DNA of 64,000 nt from Roseinatronobacter domitianus. Its GTDB lineage: Bacteria > Pseudomonadota > Alphaproteobacteria > Rhodobacterales > Rhodobacteraceae. Location of the stretch: the NCBI RefSeq assembly GCF_023336755.1, contig NZ_JALZWP010000001.1:353787-417786 (forward strand), given 5' to 3'. The position numbers and the translations under genes were made by a program. Numbering within the stretch: the stretch's first letter is position 1; each line of letters opens with the position of its first letter. Shown one piece after another: positions 17,946 through 29,834 of this stretch. The notes below the pieces were generated by a model that had not been told where the DNA came from, did no database searches, and saw nothing but the letters and a program-made list of their open reading frames with translations.

Positions 17946-20264
17946 TCAGTCCGCCGTCAGAAGGGGCGGCTTGTTTCCGGTGATACGCTTGGCATCCGGG
18001 CCGCCGATATCAAGCACCAGCTTGCCATCGCGCAGGCGAACATGAACCACACCACCCTTCGACAGCTTGCCAAACAACAACTCTTCGGCCAGCGGCTTTT
18101 TGATATGCTCCTGGATAACGCGACCCAGCGGGCGCGCGCCCATCTTGTCGTCATACCCCTGTTCGCCCAGCCAATGCGCGGCCTCTTCCGACAGGTCAAT
18201 CGTGACATTGCGGTCCAGAAGTTGTGCTTCCAGTTGCAGCACGAATTTTTCGACAACCTGCATGATGATGCTGCGCCCCAGCGGCGCAAAGCTGATAACC
18301 GCATCCAGACGGTTGCGGAATTCGGGCGTGAATGTCCGCTCGATCGCGGCGGTATCCTCGCCCTCGCGCCGGTCGCGCCCAAAACCGATGGCCGCCTTGG
18401 CCTGTTCCGCAGCACCCGCGTTCGAGGTCATGATAAGGATCACGTTGCGGAAATTGACGGTGCGACCGTTATGGTCGGTCAACTGCCCATGATCCATGAC
18501 CTGAAGCAGGATGTTGTAGACATCCGGATGAGCTTTCTCCATCTCATCCAGCAGCAGCACGCAATGCGGATGTTGGTCGACCCCGTCGGTCAGCAGGCCG
18601 CCCTGATCGAAACCGACATACCCCGGAGGTGCGCCGATCAGGCGGGAAACGGCGTGTTTCTCCATGTATTCCGACATGTCGAAGCGCAGCAATTCTACGC
18701 CCAGAATATCTGCCAATTGCTTGGCGACCTCTGTTTTGCCAACGCCGGTCGGCCCCGCGAACAGGTAGTTGCCGATGGGTTTTTCCGGTTCCCGAAGCCC
18801 CGCCCGCGACAGCTTGATAGCCGAGGACAGCGCGTCGATGGCCGGGTCTTGGCCGAACACCACCCGCTTGAGTGAGCGTTCCAGATCGCGCAGCACCTCT
18901 GCATCGTCCTTGGAGACGCTTTTTGGTGGGATGCGGGCGATCTTGGCGACCACGGCTTCAATCTCTTTTGGAGAGATTGTCTTGCGCCGTTTGGATTCGG
19001 CCAGCAGATGCTGGGCGGCACCGGCCTCGTCGATGACGTCGATCGCCTTGTCGGGCAGTTTGCGGTCATTGATATAGCGCGCCGACAGTTCCACCGCCGT
19101 CTTGATCGCGTCATTGGTGTAGCGAATATCATGATGCGATTCGAAATGCGGCTTCAGTCCCATCAGGATCTTGATGGTGTCTTCAACCGTCGGCTCGTTC
19201 ACGTCAATCTTCTGGAAGCGCCGCGAGAGTGCGCGGTCCTTTTCGAAGTGCTGCCGGAATTCCTTGTAAGTGGTGGAGCCCATGCAGCGTAGTTTGCCGC
19301 CCTGCAACGCAGGTTTCAGCAGGTTGGACGCATCCATCGCACCACCCGATGTGGCACCCGCACCGATGACGGTGTGGATTTCGTCGATGAACAGCACCGC
19401 GTCGGGGTGGTCTTCCAGCTCTTGCACAACGGCTTTCAGCCGTTCCTCGAAATCGCCCCGGTAACGGGTGCCGGCCAACAAAGACCCCATGTCGAGCGAG
19501 AAAATGGTCGAGCCAGAGAGCACGTCCGGTGTTTCACCTTCGACGATCTTCTTGGCAAGACCTTCGGCAATTGCGGTTTTGCCCACGCCCGGATCGCCCA
19601 CCAGAAGCGGGTTGTTCTTGCGGCGGCGGCACAGCACCTGAATGCAGCGTTCCACTTCGGATGCGCGCCCGATCAGCGGGTCGACATCGCCCGCGCGGGC
19701 TTTCTTGTTCAGGTCCACGCAATATTTGCCAAGCGCGGTTTCCTTGGTCTTTTCTTCGCTTTTGGCTTGTTCGGCCTGCTCTTCTTCGGCGCCCGACACG
19801 GGCCGCTCTTCGCTGAACTGGCTATTTTTGGCAACGCCGTGAGCAATGAAATTCACCGCGTCATAGCGCGTCATGTCCTGCTCTTGCAGGAAATATGCCG
19901 CGTTGGATTCGCGTTCGGCAAAGATGGCAACCAGCACGTTTGCGCCCGTTACTTCGTTGCGGCCAGAGCTTTGCACATGGATCGCGGCGCGCTGGATGAC
20001 GCGCTGGAAGGCCGCGGTCGGAACCGCTTCGGACCCTTCGACATCGGTCACAAGCGACGCAAGCTCTTCCTCGATGAATTCGAGCAAGGTGCCGCGCAAG
20101 CTGTCAAGATCGACGTTGCAAGCCTGCATCACGCGCTTTGCATCCGGCTCGTCAATGAGTGACAAGAGCAGATGTTCCAGCGTTGCGAATTCGTGCCGCC
20201 GGGCATTGGCCAAGGCCAAGGCACCGTGGATGGATTGCTCCAGAGTAGTTGAGAATGATGGCAC
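17946..20264 (-). CDS. clpA: ATP-dependent Clp protease ATP-binding subunit ClpA
   Basis: AAA+ unfoldase that feeds substrates to ClpP, usually with the ClpS adaptor (not in this window). 772 residues from GTG 20264. Two N-terminal Clp repeats are followed by D1 with Walker [14 protein letters not shown] and Walker [10 protein letters not shown], and D2 with [13 protein letters not shown] and [13 protein letters not shown]. The IGL/IGF-type ClpP-binding loop is likely at [12 protein letters not shown] prefer GTG 20264: AGGAGCG lies seven bases upstream and PSFSTTLEQ is the family N-terminus; ATG 20315 would add 17 residues. gloB lies upstream on the same strand, 148 bp away. Confidence 0.92.
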   Translation of the reverse strand: MPSFSTTLEQSIHGALALANARRHEFATLEHLLLSLIDEPDAKRVMQACNVDLDSLRGTLLEFIEEELASLVTDVEGSEAVPTAAFQRVIQRAAIHVQSSGRNEVTGANVLVAIFAERESNAAYFLQEQDMTRYDAVNFIAHGVAKNSQFSEERPVSGAEEEQAEQAKSEEKTKETALGKYCVDLNKKARAGDVDPLIGRASEVERCIQVLCRRRKNNPLLVGDPGVGKTAIAEGLAKKIVEGETPDVLSGSTIFSLDMGSLLAGTRYRGDFEERLKAVVQELEDHPDAVLFIDEIHTVIGAGATSGGAMDASNLLKPALQGGKLRCMGSTTYKEFRQHFEKDRALSRRFQKIDVNEPTVEDTIKILMGLKPHFESHHDIRYTNDAIKTAVELSARYINDRKLPDKAIDVIDEAGAAQHLLAESKRRKTISPKEIEAVVAKIARIPPKSVSKDDAEVLRDLERSLKRVVFGQDPAIDALSSAIKLSRAGLREPEKPIGNYLFAGPTGVGKTEVAKQLADILGVELLRFDMSEYMEKHAVSRLIGAPPGYVGFDQGGLLTDGVDQHPHCVLLLDEMEKAHPDVYNILLQVMDHGQLTDHNGRTVNFRNVILIMTSNAGAAEQAKAAIGFGRDRREGEDTAAIERTFTPEFRNRLDAVISFAPLGRSIIMQVVEKFVLQLEAQLLDRNVTIDLSEEAAHWLGEQGYDDKMGARPLGRVIQEHIKKPLAEELLFGKLSKGGVVHVRLRDGKLVLDIGGPDAKRITGNKPPLLTAD

Positions 20265-20412
20265 GTCAGACGCTCCTGTTTCCTGGATGGCTGCGGGTTG
20301 GACCCGTTTCGCCATGTTCGCCTCATAGTGTTAAACTTCGGTTTTATTCACCATCCTTCAAGTGTTTTTTTAGACAATCGTCGATGTGGCCCTGGTTCCG
20401 GGGTAAAAATAA

Positions 20413-21180
20413 TCAGAAACTGTCTTTACGGGCGCGCAATTCCGCGAAGGTTTCGACGTCGCTTGCGCCAGCCATGCCGAGTGCGGCTTTCAGTGCCGGG
20501 TCAGCCGCGCGCAGAAACGGGTTGGTGGCCAGTTCTTCTGCAAGGGTGGCAATCGCCATCGGGGCATTATCGCGGCGCATTTGGTCAAGGCGGGCGATCC
20601 GTTCGGCAAGTGCCGGGGTGTCGGCATCCACGCTTTGCGCGAAGGCCGCGTTGCCCGACAGGTAGTCATGCCCGGAACAGATGCGCGTGGCATCGGGCAG
20701 GGCGGCAAGTTTGCACAGGCTGTCCCACATCTGCGCGGGCGTGCCCTCGAACAGTCGTCCACATCCCAGCGCCATCAGGCTGTCGGCGGTAAACGCCAAG
20801 GCGCTGTCAGGAAAGTGGAACGCGATATGGCCGATGGTGTGGCCCGGCACGTCGATCACGCGGGCGGTTTCGCGGCCAAATTCGATTGTATCGCCTTCGG
20901 CCAGCGCGTGGTCCAGCGGCGGCAGCCGATGCGCGTCTGCCGCAGCCCCCCAGACCGTGGCGCCGGTGGCATCGCGCAATTCGGCCACCCCACCAATATG
21001 GTCGTGATGGTGATGCGTGATGAAGATATCCGACAGCGCCCAGCCGTTCGCGGTCATGGCATCGACGATGGGCGTGGTCTCTGGCACGTCAACAACGCCG
21101 GTGCGGCCGCTGGTGGGGTCGTGCAGCAGATAGGCATAGTTATCGGCTAAGCAAGGCACAGCAAGCAGCGTAAGGGGCAT
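20413..21180 (-). CDS. gloB: hydroxyacylglutathione hydrolase (glyoxalase II)
   Basis: Binuclear metallo-hydrolase that converts S-lactoylglutathione to lactate and glutathione in methylglyoxal detoxification. 255 residues, as usual. The metal motif THHHHDHIGG is at residues 55-64, further ligands lie in DVPGHTIGHIAF, the Asp-containing TADSLMALGCGRLFEG, and CSGHDYLSGN. Divergent from a methyltransferase gene over a 74-bp gap. Confidence 0.93.
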   Translation of the reverse strand: MPLTLLAVPCLADNYAYLLHDPTSGRTGVVDVPETTPIVDAMTANGWALSDIFITHHHHDHIGGVAELRDATGATVWGAAADAHRLPPLDHALAEGDTIEFGRETARVIDVPGHTIGHIAFHFPDSALAFTADSLMALGCGRLFEGTPAQMWDSLCKLAALPDATRICSGHDYLSGNAAFAQSVDADTPALAERIARLDQMRRDNAPMAIATLAEELATNPFLRAADPALKAALGMAGASDVETFAELRARKDSF

Positions 21181-21254
21181 GGCGTTTTCCTTTGCTTGGA
21201 GTATGGTTGGTGTCAGGTTAGCGCGACAGCGCCGCCCTGCGCAACGAGGTCGGA

Positions 21255-22040
21255 ATGCACCATGACGTGATCGCCCTGCGCGATTTTTATTACACGACGT
21301 CGCTGGGACGTGCGGCGCAAAAGGCGTTGCGCGACCATTGCCAAGCCTGCTGGCCGGATATGACGGGCAAGGACGTGGCCGGTTTCGGCTTTGCTGTGCC
21401 GCTGTTGCGGCCTTGGCTGGCGCCCGCTCGACGGGTCATTGCATTAATGCCGGCGCAGCAGGGGGTCATGCATTGGCCCGCAGAGGCCGCGAACCATTCC
21501 GTGTTGACAGAGGAAACCAATTGGCCACTGGCCACAGACAGCATTGACCGGCTGGTCATGCTCCATGGGCTGGAAGCCTGCGACCGGCCTGCGGCCCTGC
21601 TGGAAGAGGCCGCGCGCGTGCTGCGCATGGGCGGCGAAGCGCTGTTTATCCTGCCCAACCGCACGGGGTTGTGGGCCCGGCTGGATGGCACGCCTTTCGC
21701 GCAGGGGCGGCCCTATTCCTCTGGTCAGATCGTGGCATTGCTGCGCGACCATGGGTTCCAGGTTCTTGATAATGGCGGTGCCTTGTTCTTCCCGCCGCGC
21801 GACAACCGGCGGTGGCTGCGGTGGGCGATGTGGCTGGAAAGCCTGGGGCAACGCATGGTGCGCTTGCGGGCAGGGGGCGTGTTGGTGGTCCGCGCGCGCC
21901 GGACAGAAGATAGCCCCGGCAATGGGCTGACAATCAAGGCGCGCCGCCCGCTGCGCATTCTTGACGGGGTCACGCAACCCGCGGGCACGCGTCCTGCGTG
22001 GCGTGACGGCGGCAGCCCGAACCGCAGGTCCAGGGAATAG
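21255..22040 (+). CDS. class I SAM-dependent methyltransferase-like protein
   Basis: 261-residue protein with a methyltransferase-11-like fold. The SAM-binding glycine motif is poor (VAGFGFAVPLLRP instead of a clear GxGxG), but the later pattern is good: RLVMLHGLEACDRPAALLEEAARVLRMGGEALFILPNR corresponds to motifs II and III. Substrate unknown; the weak motif I raises the possibility of an inactive or atypical enzyme. It is divergent from gloB and 249 bp before the ATP synthase operon. The C-terminus (from about 215) is Arg/Pro-rich and probably disordered. Confidence 0.75.
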   Translation: MHHDVIALRDFYYTTSLGRAAQKALRDHCQACWPDMTGKDVAGFGFAVPLLRPWLAPARRVIALMPAQQGVMHWPAEAANHSVLTEETNWPLATDSIDRLVMLHGLEACDRPAALLEEAARVLRMGGEALFILPNRTGLWARLDGTPFAQGRPYSSGQIVALLRDHGFQVLDNGGALFFPPRDNRRWLRWAMWLESLGQRMVRLRAGGVLVVRARRTEDSPGNGLTIKARRPLRILDGVTQPAGTRPAWRDGGSPNRRSRE

Positions 22041-22066
22041 GCGGTGGAATCGTCTTGTCAGGGCGC

Positions 22067-22082
22067 GAAAACGACCGTTTTC
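22067..22082 (+). repeat. inverted repeat before the ATP synthase operon
   Basis: GAAAACG (22067-22073) and CGTTTTC (22076-22082) form a near-perfect palindrome 26 bases after the methyltransferase stop. It is either a short terminator or an operator in the 249-bp atp upstream region, which otherwise shows no clear motif. Confidence 0.35.
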
Positions 22083-22295
22083 CGAGCGCAAGACGGATGA
22101 TAGCGCAAGCGCGTGGCACATTGTCGCATCATGGGGGCAGAATTCGTCCCGGTTTGCCCAGAACAGGTGGCCTTGGCGGTTGCAGCATCACAAGGGCTCT
22201 GCTAAACCCGCGCCGATTTCACATGCCGCGACAGCGTTTCCTCCTGGCACCATGCCAAGGCGCTGGACGCGGTACAACCAGATGGAAGGGTGGAC

Positions 22296-22856
22296 GTGTC
22301 CGAACCAGCTTCGATCTCCTCCGGCATTGCCGCGCGCTATGCTACAGCCATTTTCGAGCTGTCGAAGGAATCCAAGGCGCTGAAAGCGCTGGAAAAAGAT
22401 GTTGACGCGTTGAAAGACGCGCTGGCAGACAGCGCAGAGTTGCGCAACCTGATCTCTTCCCCTGTCTACAGTCGTGAAGACGTTGCCGCCGCTATCGGTG
22501 CCATCGCGGCCAAGATGGGGCTGTCGCAGCCGGTTGCCGGCGGTCTTGGGCTGATGGCAACAAAGCGGCGCATGTTTGCGCTGCCGCAGGTTCTGGTCGC
22601 ATTGCGCGCCATGATTGCGGATGAAAAAGGCGAAGTCACCGCGGAAGTGGTGTCGGCCAAGCCCTTGTCCAAGGCGCAGCAAACCGAACTTATGTCTACG
22701 CTGAAAGCGCGCGTGGGCAAGGAAATCAAACTCGAAACATCCGTCGATGAGTCCCTCATCGGCGGTCTTGTCATCAAGGTGGGCTCGCAAATGATCGACA
22801 CGTCGATCCGCGCGCAGCTCGCGGCCCTCAAGAACAGCATGAAAGAGGTCGGATAA
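22296..22856 (+). CDS. atpH: F1F0 ATP synthase subunit delta
   Basis: Delta subunit (186 residues), part of the peripheral stalk linking F1 to the b subunits. The N-terminal helical domain ([14 protein letters not shown]) and the C-terminal segment ending [24 protein letters not shown] are typical. GTG 22296 is preferred over GTG 22290 because GGAAGGG (22284-22290) is then five bases upstream and MSEPASIS matches the usual alphaproteobacterial start. First gene of atpHAGDC; atpA starts on the base after its stop codon. F0 genes are not adjacent, as is normal in alphaproteobacteria. Confidence 0.95.
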   Translation: MSEPASISSGIAARYATAIFELSKESKALKALEKDVDALKDALADSAELRNLISSPVYSREDVAAAIGAIAAKMGLSQPVAGGLGLMATKRRMFALPQVLVALRAMIADEKGEVTAEVVSAKPLSKAQQTELMSTLKARVGKEIKLETSVDESLIGGLVIKVGSQMIDTSIRAQLAALKNSMKEVG

Positions 22857-24395
22857 ATGGGTATCCAAGCTGCTGAGATTTCTGCGATCCTGAAAGAGCA
22901 GATCAAGAACTTCGGTCAGGATGTCGAAGTCGCCGAAGTGGGCCGCGTGCTCTCTGTGGGCGACGGTATTGCCCGTGTGCATGGTCTGGACAATGTTCAG
23001 GCTGGCGAAATGGTCGAATTCCCCGGTGGTGTGCGCGGCATGGCGCTCAACCTTGAAGCTGACAATGTCGGTATCGTTATTTTCGGCGATGACCGTGGCA
23101 TCAAGGAAGGCGACACCGTCAAGCGCACCAAGTCCATCGTGGACGTGCCGGTTGGCGACGAATTGCTGGGCCGCGTTGTCGATGGTCTGGGTAACCCGAT
23201 CGATGGCAAGGGCGAGATCAAGACCTCGAAGCGTTCGGTCGCTGACGTCAAGGCACCTGGCATCATCCCGCGTAAATCGGTGCATGAACCGATGGCAACC
23301 GGCCTGAAATCCGTGGACGCCATGATCCCGGTTGGCCGTGGCCAGCGCGAACTTATCATTGGCGACCGTCAGACGGGTAAAACCGCCGTGGCGCTTGATA
23401 CGATCCTGAACCAGAAATCCTACAACGAAGCTGCGGGCGACGATGAGAGCAAGAAGCTCTACTGCGTTTACGTTGCTATCGGTCAGAAGCGGTCGACCGT
23501 TGCGCAGCTTGTGAAGAAGCTGGAAGAAACCGGCGCGATCGAATACACGATCGTTGTGGCCGCAACCGCGTCCGACCCGGCACCGATGCAGTTCCTTGCA
23601 CCCTATGCTGCAACCGCTATGGCAGAGCATTTCCGCGACAATGGCCGTCATGCGCTCATCATCTATGATGATTTGTCCAAGCAGGCTGTTGCTTACCGTC
23701 AGATGTCGCTCTTGCTGCGCCGCCCGCCGGGCCGCGAAGCATACCCCGGCGACGTGTTCTATCTGCACTCCCGCTTGCTGGAGCGTTCGGCCAAGCTGAA
23801 TGAAGATCACGGTGCAGGGTCGCTGACCGCGCTGCCGATCATCGAGACGCAGGGCGGTGACGTGTCGGCCTTTATTCCGACCAACGTGATCTCGATCACC
23901 GACGGTCAGATCTTCCTCGAAACCGAACTGTTCTACCAGGGTATCCGCCCGGCTGTGAACACCGGTCTGAGTGTTAGCCGTGTGGGGTCATCCGCCCAGA
24001 CCAACGCGATGAAATCCGTCGCTGGCCCGGTCAAGCTGGAACTGGCACAATACCGCGAAATGGCAGCGTTCGCGCAGTTTGGGTCCGACCTTGATGCATC
24101 TACCCAGAAACTGCTGAACCGTGGCGCGCGCCTGACCGAGCTTATGAAGCAGGATCAGTATTCGCCCATGACCAACGCCGAAATCGTCTGTGTCATCTAT
24201 GCGGGCACGCATGGCTATCTGGACAAGATTGATGTCAAGAAAGTCGGCGCTTTCGAAGCTGGGCTGCTCGCGCATCTGCGTGGGAACCATAAAGAGCTTC
24301 TGGAAGATATGACCGTCAATGACCGCAAGGTGAAGGGCGAGTTGGAAGAGAAAATCCGCGCAGCACTTGACGAATTCGCGAAAGATTTCGCCTGA
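22857..24395 (+). CDS. atpA: F1F0 ATP synthase subunit alpha
   Basis: Alpha subunit of F1 (512 residues), carrying non-catalytic nucleotide sites and the essential Arg finger. Walker A is [11 protein letters not shown] near residue 170; [35 protein letters not shown] is split here by the conserved Walker B Asp and the [11 protein letters not shown] signature; the Arg finger lies in VSRVGSSAQ. It begins immediately after the atpH stop with no spacer, so translational coupling is likely. Confidence 0.98.
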   Translation: MGIQAAEISAILKEQIKNFGQDVEVAEVGRVLSVGDGIARVHGLDNVQAGEMVEFPGGVRGMALNLEADNVGIVIFGDDRGIKEGDTVKRTKSIVDVPVGDELLGRVVDGLGNPIDGKGEIKTSKRSVADVKAPGIIPRKSVHEPMATGLKSVDAMIPVGRGQRELIIGDRQTGKTAVALDTILNQKSYNEAAGDDESKKLYCVYVAIGQKRSTVAQLVKKLEETGAIEYTIVVAATASDPAPMQFLAPYAATAMAEHFRDNGRHALIIYDDLSKQAVAYRQMSLLLRRPPGREAYPGDVFYLHSRLLERSAKLNEDHGAGSLTALPIIETQGGDVSAFIPTNVISITDGQIFLETELFYQGIRPAVNTGLSVSRVGSSAQTNAMKSVAGPVKLELAQYREMAAFAQFGSDLDASTQKLLNRGARLTELMKQDQYSPMTNAEIVCVIYAGTHGYLDKIDVKKVGAFEAGLLAHLRGNHKELLEDMTVNDRKVKGELEEKIRAALDEFAKDFA

Positions 24396-24416
24396 GGGCG
24401 TTGAGAGGACAAGCGT

Positions 24417-25286
24417 ATGCCTAGCCTCAAGGACCTGAAAAACAGGATCGCCAGCGTCAAGTCGACGCGGAAGATCACCAAAGCCATGCAGATGGTCGCG
24501 GCGGCGAAACTTCGCCGCGCCCAGGAAGCCGCAGAAGCCGCGCGGCCCTATGCCGACAAGATGGCGGATGTCGTGAACGGTCTTGCAGCCTCGGTTGCAG
24601 GATCGGACATGGCGCCAAAATTGCTGGCGGGAACCGGCAGCGACAAAACCCATCTGCTGGTCGTCATGACCGCAGAGCGGGGGCTGTGCGGTGGTTTCAA
24701 CTCATCCATCGTGAAATTGGCGCGGATACACGCCAACAAGCTGGTGGCCGAGGGCAAGACCGTCAAAATCCTGACCGTCGGCAAGAAGGGCCGCGAACAG
24801 CTCAAGCGCGATCTGGGGGCCCATCTGGTCGCCCATGTCGACCTGAGCGAGGTCAAGCGCGTCGGCTACGAAAACGCAGCTGATGTGGCGAACAAAGTGT
24901 TCGACATGTTTGACGCGGACGAGTTCGACGTGGCGACGATCTTCTTCAATCGGTTCGAAAGCGTCATCAGCCAGGTTCCGACCGCCACGCAGGTTATTCC
25001 TGCCGTGATCCCGGAAGGTGCCGATGCCAACACGCTTTACGATTACGAGCCATCGGAAGAAGCGATCCTTGCCGACCTGCTGCCGCGCGCAGTGACCACG
25101 CAGATCTTCACCGCTCTTCTGGAAAACGGCGCCTCTGAACAGGGCGCGCGGATGTCCGCAATGGACAACGCGACCCGCAACGCTGGCGACATGATCGACC
25201 GTCTGACGACCGAGTATAACCGCTCGCGTCAGGCCTCGATCACGAAAGAGCTTATCGAGATCATTTCGGGCGCTGAGGCGCTCTGA
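24417..25286 (+). CDS. atpG: F1F0 ATP synthase subunit gamma
   Basis: Central rotor shaft of F1, 289 residues. The N-terminal coiled-coil helix ([20 protein letters not shown]) and C-terminal helix ([20 protein letters not shown]) that form the shaft are intact, and the Rossmann-like middle with [13 protein letters not shown] is present. GAGAGGACAAG precedes the ATG. Fourth-to-last position in the operon between atpA and atpD. Confidence 0.97.
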   Translation: MPSLKDLKNRIASVKSTRKITKAMQMVAAAKLRRAQEAAEAARPYADKMADVVNGLAASVAGSDMAPKLLAGTGSDKTHLLVVMTAERGLCGGFNSSIVKLARIHANKLVAEGKTVKILTVGKKGREQLKRDLGAHLVAHVDLSEVKRVGYENAADVANKVFDMFDADEFDVATIFFNRFESVISQVPTATQVIPAVIPEGADANTLYDYEPSEEAILADLLPRAVTTQIFTALLENGASEQGARMSAMDNATRNAGDMIDRLTTEYNRSRQASITKELIEIISGAEAL

Positions 25287-25303
25287 CGAACCCGGAGAAA
25301 TAG

Positions 25304-26725
<1,422 letters not shown>

Positions 26726-26742
26726 ACGTGGTTCGGCGTTCG

Positions 26743-26762
26743 GGGGCGGCACATGCCGCCCC
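26743..26762 (+). promoter_or_regulatory. intercistronic hairpin between atpD and atpC
   Basis: GGGGCGGC (26743-26750) pairs perfectly with GCCGCCCC (26755-26762) around the tetraloop ACAT. No T-run follows and atpC starts 24 bases later, so it is more likely an mRNA-processing or stabilising element tuning the beta:epsilon ratio than a full terminator. That role is inferred. Confidence 0.5.
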
Positions 26763-26785
26763 GGACCTGCCAAATGGAGGGCCGT

Positions 26786-27181
26786 ATGGCTGATATGTTC
26801 CAATTCGATCTGGTCAGCCCAGAGCGCAAACTGGCCTCTGGTCAGGCGCGGGCTGTGCAGATCCCCGGTGCTGATGGCGACTTGACCGCCATGCCCGACC
26901 ACGCGCCCACCATCACCACCCTGCGCCCCGGCGTGTTGGTGGTTGAAGGGGCATCCGGCGAAGAGCGTTTCGTCGTGACAGGCGGTTTTGCAGAAATCAG
27001 CCCAGAGGCGACGACAGTTCTGGCCGAACGTGCTTACCCTGCGGCCGGCGAAGAAGCCCGCGCTGCATTGCAGGCCATCCTGGAAGATGTGCGCGCCAAG
27101 GCTAACGCGGCATCGGGTGCGGATAAAGATGCGTTCGACAAGACCGCCGATGATCTGGCAAAGGCGATCGAGGGGCTGTAA
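26786..27181 (+). CDS. atpC: F1F0 ATP synthase subunit epsilon
   Basis: Epsilon subunit of the rotor, 131 residues, which couples F1 to the c ring and can inhibit ATP hydrolysis. The N-terminal beta-sandwich ([15 protein letters not shown], then [23 protein letters not shown]) and two C-terminal helices are present. ATG 26786 is chosen because TGGAGGG (26775-26781) lies four bases upstream and [10 protein letters not shown] matches the family; an earlier in-frame ATG at 26753 falls in the hairpin. Last gene of the operon, followed by a terminator. Confidence 0.96.
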   Translation: MADMFQFDLVSPERKLASGQARAVQIPGADGDLTAMPDHAPTITTLRPGVLVVEGASGEERFVVTGGFAEISPEATTVLAERAYPAAGEEARAALQAILEDVRAKANAASGADKDAFDKTADDLAKAIEGL

Positions 27182-27206
27182 GCCTCTGGAATACTTTGCA
27201 AATATG

Positions 27207-27237
27207 AACCCCGGTCCGAGAGGAGCGGGGTTTTTTT
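27207..27237 (+). terminator. intrinsic terminator of the atp operon
   Basis: AACCCCG (27207-27213) pairs with CGGGGTT (27226-27232), followed by a seven-T run (27231-27237). Confidence 0.88.
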
Positions 27238-27270
27238 ATGGGCTAGAGAGCGCCAAGTGACGTCGCGCGC

Positions 27271-27418
27271 GGTGGCGCTGCAACGGTGGTTCTGTGCAGT
27301 TTATGGTAGCCAAATCAGTAGATTACTCGACCGATTGTGCGAACTGCAACCACAGCGCCGCCGCTCTGGGGCGCGACGACGCTTGGCGCGGCGGGCTATA
27401 GCCCTTGTTCCGCGCCCC
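27271..27418. ncRNA. candidate structured RNA or element between atpC and tyrS
   Basis: Two adjacent long-range structures fill this gap. The first pairs GGTGGCGCT (27271-27279) with AGCGCCGCC (27354-27362, one wobble), then TGGT (27287-27290) with ACCA (27349-27352), then GCAGTT (27296-27301) with AACTGC (27342-27347). The second pairs GGGGCGCG (27368-27375) with CGCGCCCC (27411-27418) and encloses a GGGC-TATA-GCCC hairpin (27393-27404). A 32-codon reading frame (27303-27401, ATG to TAG) with a CANC motif runs across both; it has no good ribosome binding site. No T-box, tmRNA, SRP or tRNA signature was found. It could instead be the 3' end of the tyrS transcript on the minus strand. Confidence 0.35.
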
Positions 27419-27429
27419 AATACCGCAGA

Positions 27430-28680
27430 TCATTTCAAAACAACGAGCGCGTGTTTTTTCTTGCCCACACTCAATTTCATTGGCTCTTGCAGGTCGTTTG
27501 CGTGAACGATCTGGGCGGCATCTGTGACGAGCGCATCGTTTGCTCTTGCCGCATTTTCAGAGATCAGACGCTTCACATCTTTGCCTGACTTTGCGAGCGA
27601 GGCGAGGACGAACATGCGCACGATTGAGATGCCCTCTTGCAACTCATCGCGGGAGAGCGTCAGCGTCGGCAAATCATCTCCTGCGCCGCCTTTCTCGAAC
27701 ACCTCGCGCGCCGTGGCTTCTGCTGCGGCGGCTGCCTCGGCGCCGTGGCACAAACTCGTCACCTCATTGGCCAGAATAATCTTGCCCGCGTTGATCTCGG
27801 ACCCTTCCAGAGCGCCAAGGCGCTCACATTCCGCGACCGGCAATTCGGTGTAAAGTTTCAGGAACCGCCCCACATCGGCATCGGTTGTGTTGCGCCAGAA
27901 TTGCCAGAACTCATAGGGCGACAGCATATCGGCATTCAACCAGATCGCGCCGCCTTGGGATTTGCCCATCTTGCGCCCGTCCGACGTGGTCAGAAGCGGG
28001 GTCGTCAGCCCGAAAATCTGCGCATCGGCCATGCGGCGTGCAAGGTCGATGCCGTTGACGATATTGCCCCATTGGTCCGACCCGCCCATCTGCAACAGGC
28101 AACCGTGACGGCGGTTGATCTCCACGAAATCATAGGCTTGCAAGATCATGTAGTTGAATTCAAGGAAGCTCAGCGATTGTTCGCGGTCCAGCCGGGATTT
28201 CACGCTCTCGAAACTCAGCATTCGGTTGACCGAGAAATGCCGCCCCACATCGCGCAGAAATTCCAGGTAGTTCAACCCGTCCAGCCATTCGGCATTGTTC
28301 AGCATGATCGCGCCATCCGCGCTGTCATCATAGCGCAGGTATTTGGCAAAAACAGCCTGCATCCCGTTGATATTGCTGTCAATCGCGGCGGCATCCAGCA
28401 AGGGGCGCTCGTCCGACCGAAATGACGGATCGCCCACCTTGGTCGTGCCGCCGCCCATCAGCGTGATCGGCTTATGGCCGGTTTTCTGCAACCATCGCAG
28501 CAGCATGATGTTCAGCAAATGCCCCACATGCAGCGATTTCGCTGTGGCGTCATAGCCGATATAGGCCGGGACGACGCCCTTGAGCAAAGCCTCATCCAGC
28601 CCTTGCAGGTCGGTGCAATCGGCCAGAAAGCCGCGCTCGACTAGGGTGATCAGGAAATCCGATTTCGGCGTGTAGGTCAT
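27430..28680 (-). CDS. tyrS: tyrosyl-tRNA synthetase
   Basis: Class I aminoacyl-tRNA synthetase charging tRNA-Tyr, 416 residues. The HIGH-type motif is HVGHLLN (after DATAKSL), the tyrosine-binding QAYD segment is present, the KMSKS motif reads KMGKS, and an S4-like RNA-binding domain closes the C-terminus ([24 protein letters not shown]). Divergent from anmK with 65 bp between starts. Confidence 0.96.
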   Translation of the reverse strand: MTYTPKSDFLITLVERGFLADCTDLQGLDEALLKGVVPAYIGYDATAKSLHVGHLLNIMLLRWLQKTGHKPITLMGGGTTKVGDPSFRSDERPLLDAAAIDSNINGMQAVFAKYLRYDDSADGAIMLNNAEWLDGLNYLEFLRDVGRHFSVNRMLSFESVKSRLDREQSLSFLEFNYMILQAYDFVEINRRHGCLLQMGGSDQWGNIVNGIDLARRMADAQIFGLTTPLLTTSDGRKMGKSQGGAIWLNADMLSPYEFWQFWRNTTDADVGRFLKLYTELPVAECERLGALEGSEINAGKIILANEVTSLCHGAEAAAAAEATAREVFEKGGAGDDLPTLTLSRDELQEGISIVRMFVLASLAKSGKDVKRLISENAARANDALVTDAAQIVHANDLQEPMKLSVGKKKHALVVLK

Positions 28681-28745
28681 TTTTGCTTGTCCCGGACAAC
28701 AGATTGCGCGTTTCTATACGCGCGCAGCGGGACAAGGGAAAGCCC

Positions 28746-29834
28746 ATGTTGAAACAACAGGTCACACGGGCTTTGGGGCTGATGTCGGGCACATCGCTGG
28801 ATGGGGTTGATGCGGCCATGCTCGACACCGATGGCGAGACAATTATCGGCTTCGGGCCGCACGCCTTTCGGCCCTATACACCCGAAGAACGCGCCGCGTT
28901 GTTTGCCGCCCAAGGGCTGTGGCAAAACGATCCGGGCGTGGAGCCGGTGGCCGAGTTGATCGAGACCGCCCATGCCGCAGTGATGGCGCGGTTTTCCGGG
29001 GTCGAGCTTGTTGGCTTTCATGGTCAGACCCTGGCGCATGACCCGGCCGGGCGGCGCACGCATCAAGCAGGCTCTGGCGCGGTGCTGGCAATGGTCGCGG
29101 GTTTGCCGGTGGTCTGGGATTTTCGCAGCTCCGACATTCAATTGGGCGGGCAGGGCGCGCCCTTGGCCCCGTTCTACCATTTCGCATTGGCCAAATATCT
29201 GAAGGCCAAGGAACCGTTGGCATTTCTGAATTTGGGCGGCGTCGGCAACCTGACCTATGTGAACCCAAGCCATGACCGCCCCGAAAGCTCTGGCGCGTTG
29301 CTGGCCTTTGACACTGGCCCTGCCAATGCGCCGATGGATGACCTGTGCCAGATGCGGCTGGGTCAGCCGCGCGATACGGGCGGCATATTGGCCGCCAAGG
29401 GCACCGCCGATGACGCGCTGGTCGCGGGATACCTGGCCGAAAGCTATTTCCGGCGCGTCCCGCCAAAGTCGTTGGATCGCGCGACCAACTTGGTCGACCG
29501 TGTTGCCCATCTGGACACGTCCGATGCTTTGGCCACGTTGGCGGCCTGTGCGGCGGGGGCGGTGGCCGCGGGTTTTGAACACCTGCCAGAGCCCCCCGCG
29601 CGTCTGCTGGTCTGCGGTGGCGGGCGCCACAATCCAGAGCTTATGCGGCGCATTGCCGGGCTTGTGCCGTCTGACGTGCTGCCGGTCGAGGATGTCGGCC
29701 TGAATGGCGATATGCTGGAAGCGCAGGCGTTTGCCCATTTGGCCGTGCGCGTCGCGCGCGGTCTGCCGACGTCCTGCCCCGGCACGACCGGGGTTGCTGC
29801 CGCCGTGGGTGGCGGTCAGATCAGCCATCCCTGA
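28746..29834 (+). CDS. anmK: anhydro-N-acetylmuramic acid kinase
   Basis: Phosphorylates and opens 1,6-anhydro-MurNAc recovered from peptidoglycan, giving MurNAc-6-phosphate. 362 residues. The hexokinase-like signature [15 protein letters not shown] opens the protein; [34 protein letters not shown] and [12 protein letters not shown] follow in the expected order. ATG 28746 is preferred with AAGGGAAA upstream; an upstream in-frame start at 28683 overlaps the tyrS promoter region. Its stop is immediately followed by the inverted repeat that precedes the aromatic-degradation operon. Confidence 0.93.
   Translation: MLKQQVTRALGLMSGTSLDGVDAAMLDTDGETIIGFGPHAFRPYTPEERAALFAAQGLWQNDPGVEPVAELIETAHAAVMARFSGVELVGFHGQTLAHDPAGRRTHQAGSGAVLAMVAGLPVVWDFRSSDIQLGGQGAPLAPFYHFALAKYLKAKEPLAFLNLGGVGNLTYVNPSHDRPESSGALLAFDTGPANAPMDDLCQMRLGQPRDTGGILAAKGTADDALVAGYLAESYFRRVPPKSLDRATNLVDRVAHLDTSDALATLAACAAGAVAAGFEHLPEPPARLLVCGGGRHNPELMRRIAGLVPSDVLPVEDVGLNGDMLEAQAFAHLAVRVARGLPTSCPGTTGVAAAVGGGQISHP

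Noticed and set aside
27271..27418. tmRNA, SRP RNA or tRNA in the atpC-tyrS gap
   Set aside because: No T-arm TTCGA, CCA end, tag-like frame ending in AA, or SRP GGAA/AGCAGCC loop was found, despite the strong pairing.
27257..27505. 82-codon plus-strand frame running into the tyrS 3' end
   Set aside because: It has no ribosome binding site, overlaps tyrS antisense for a third of its length, and has an Arg-rich composition typical of spurious frames.
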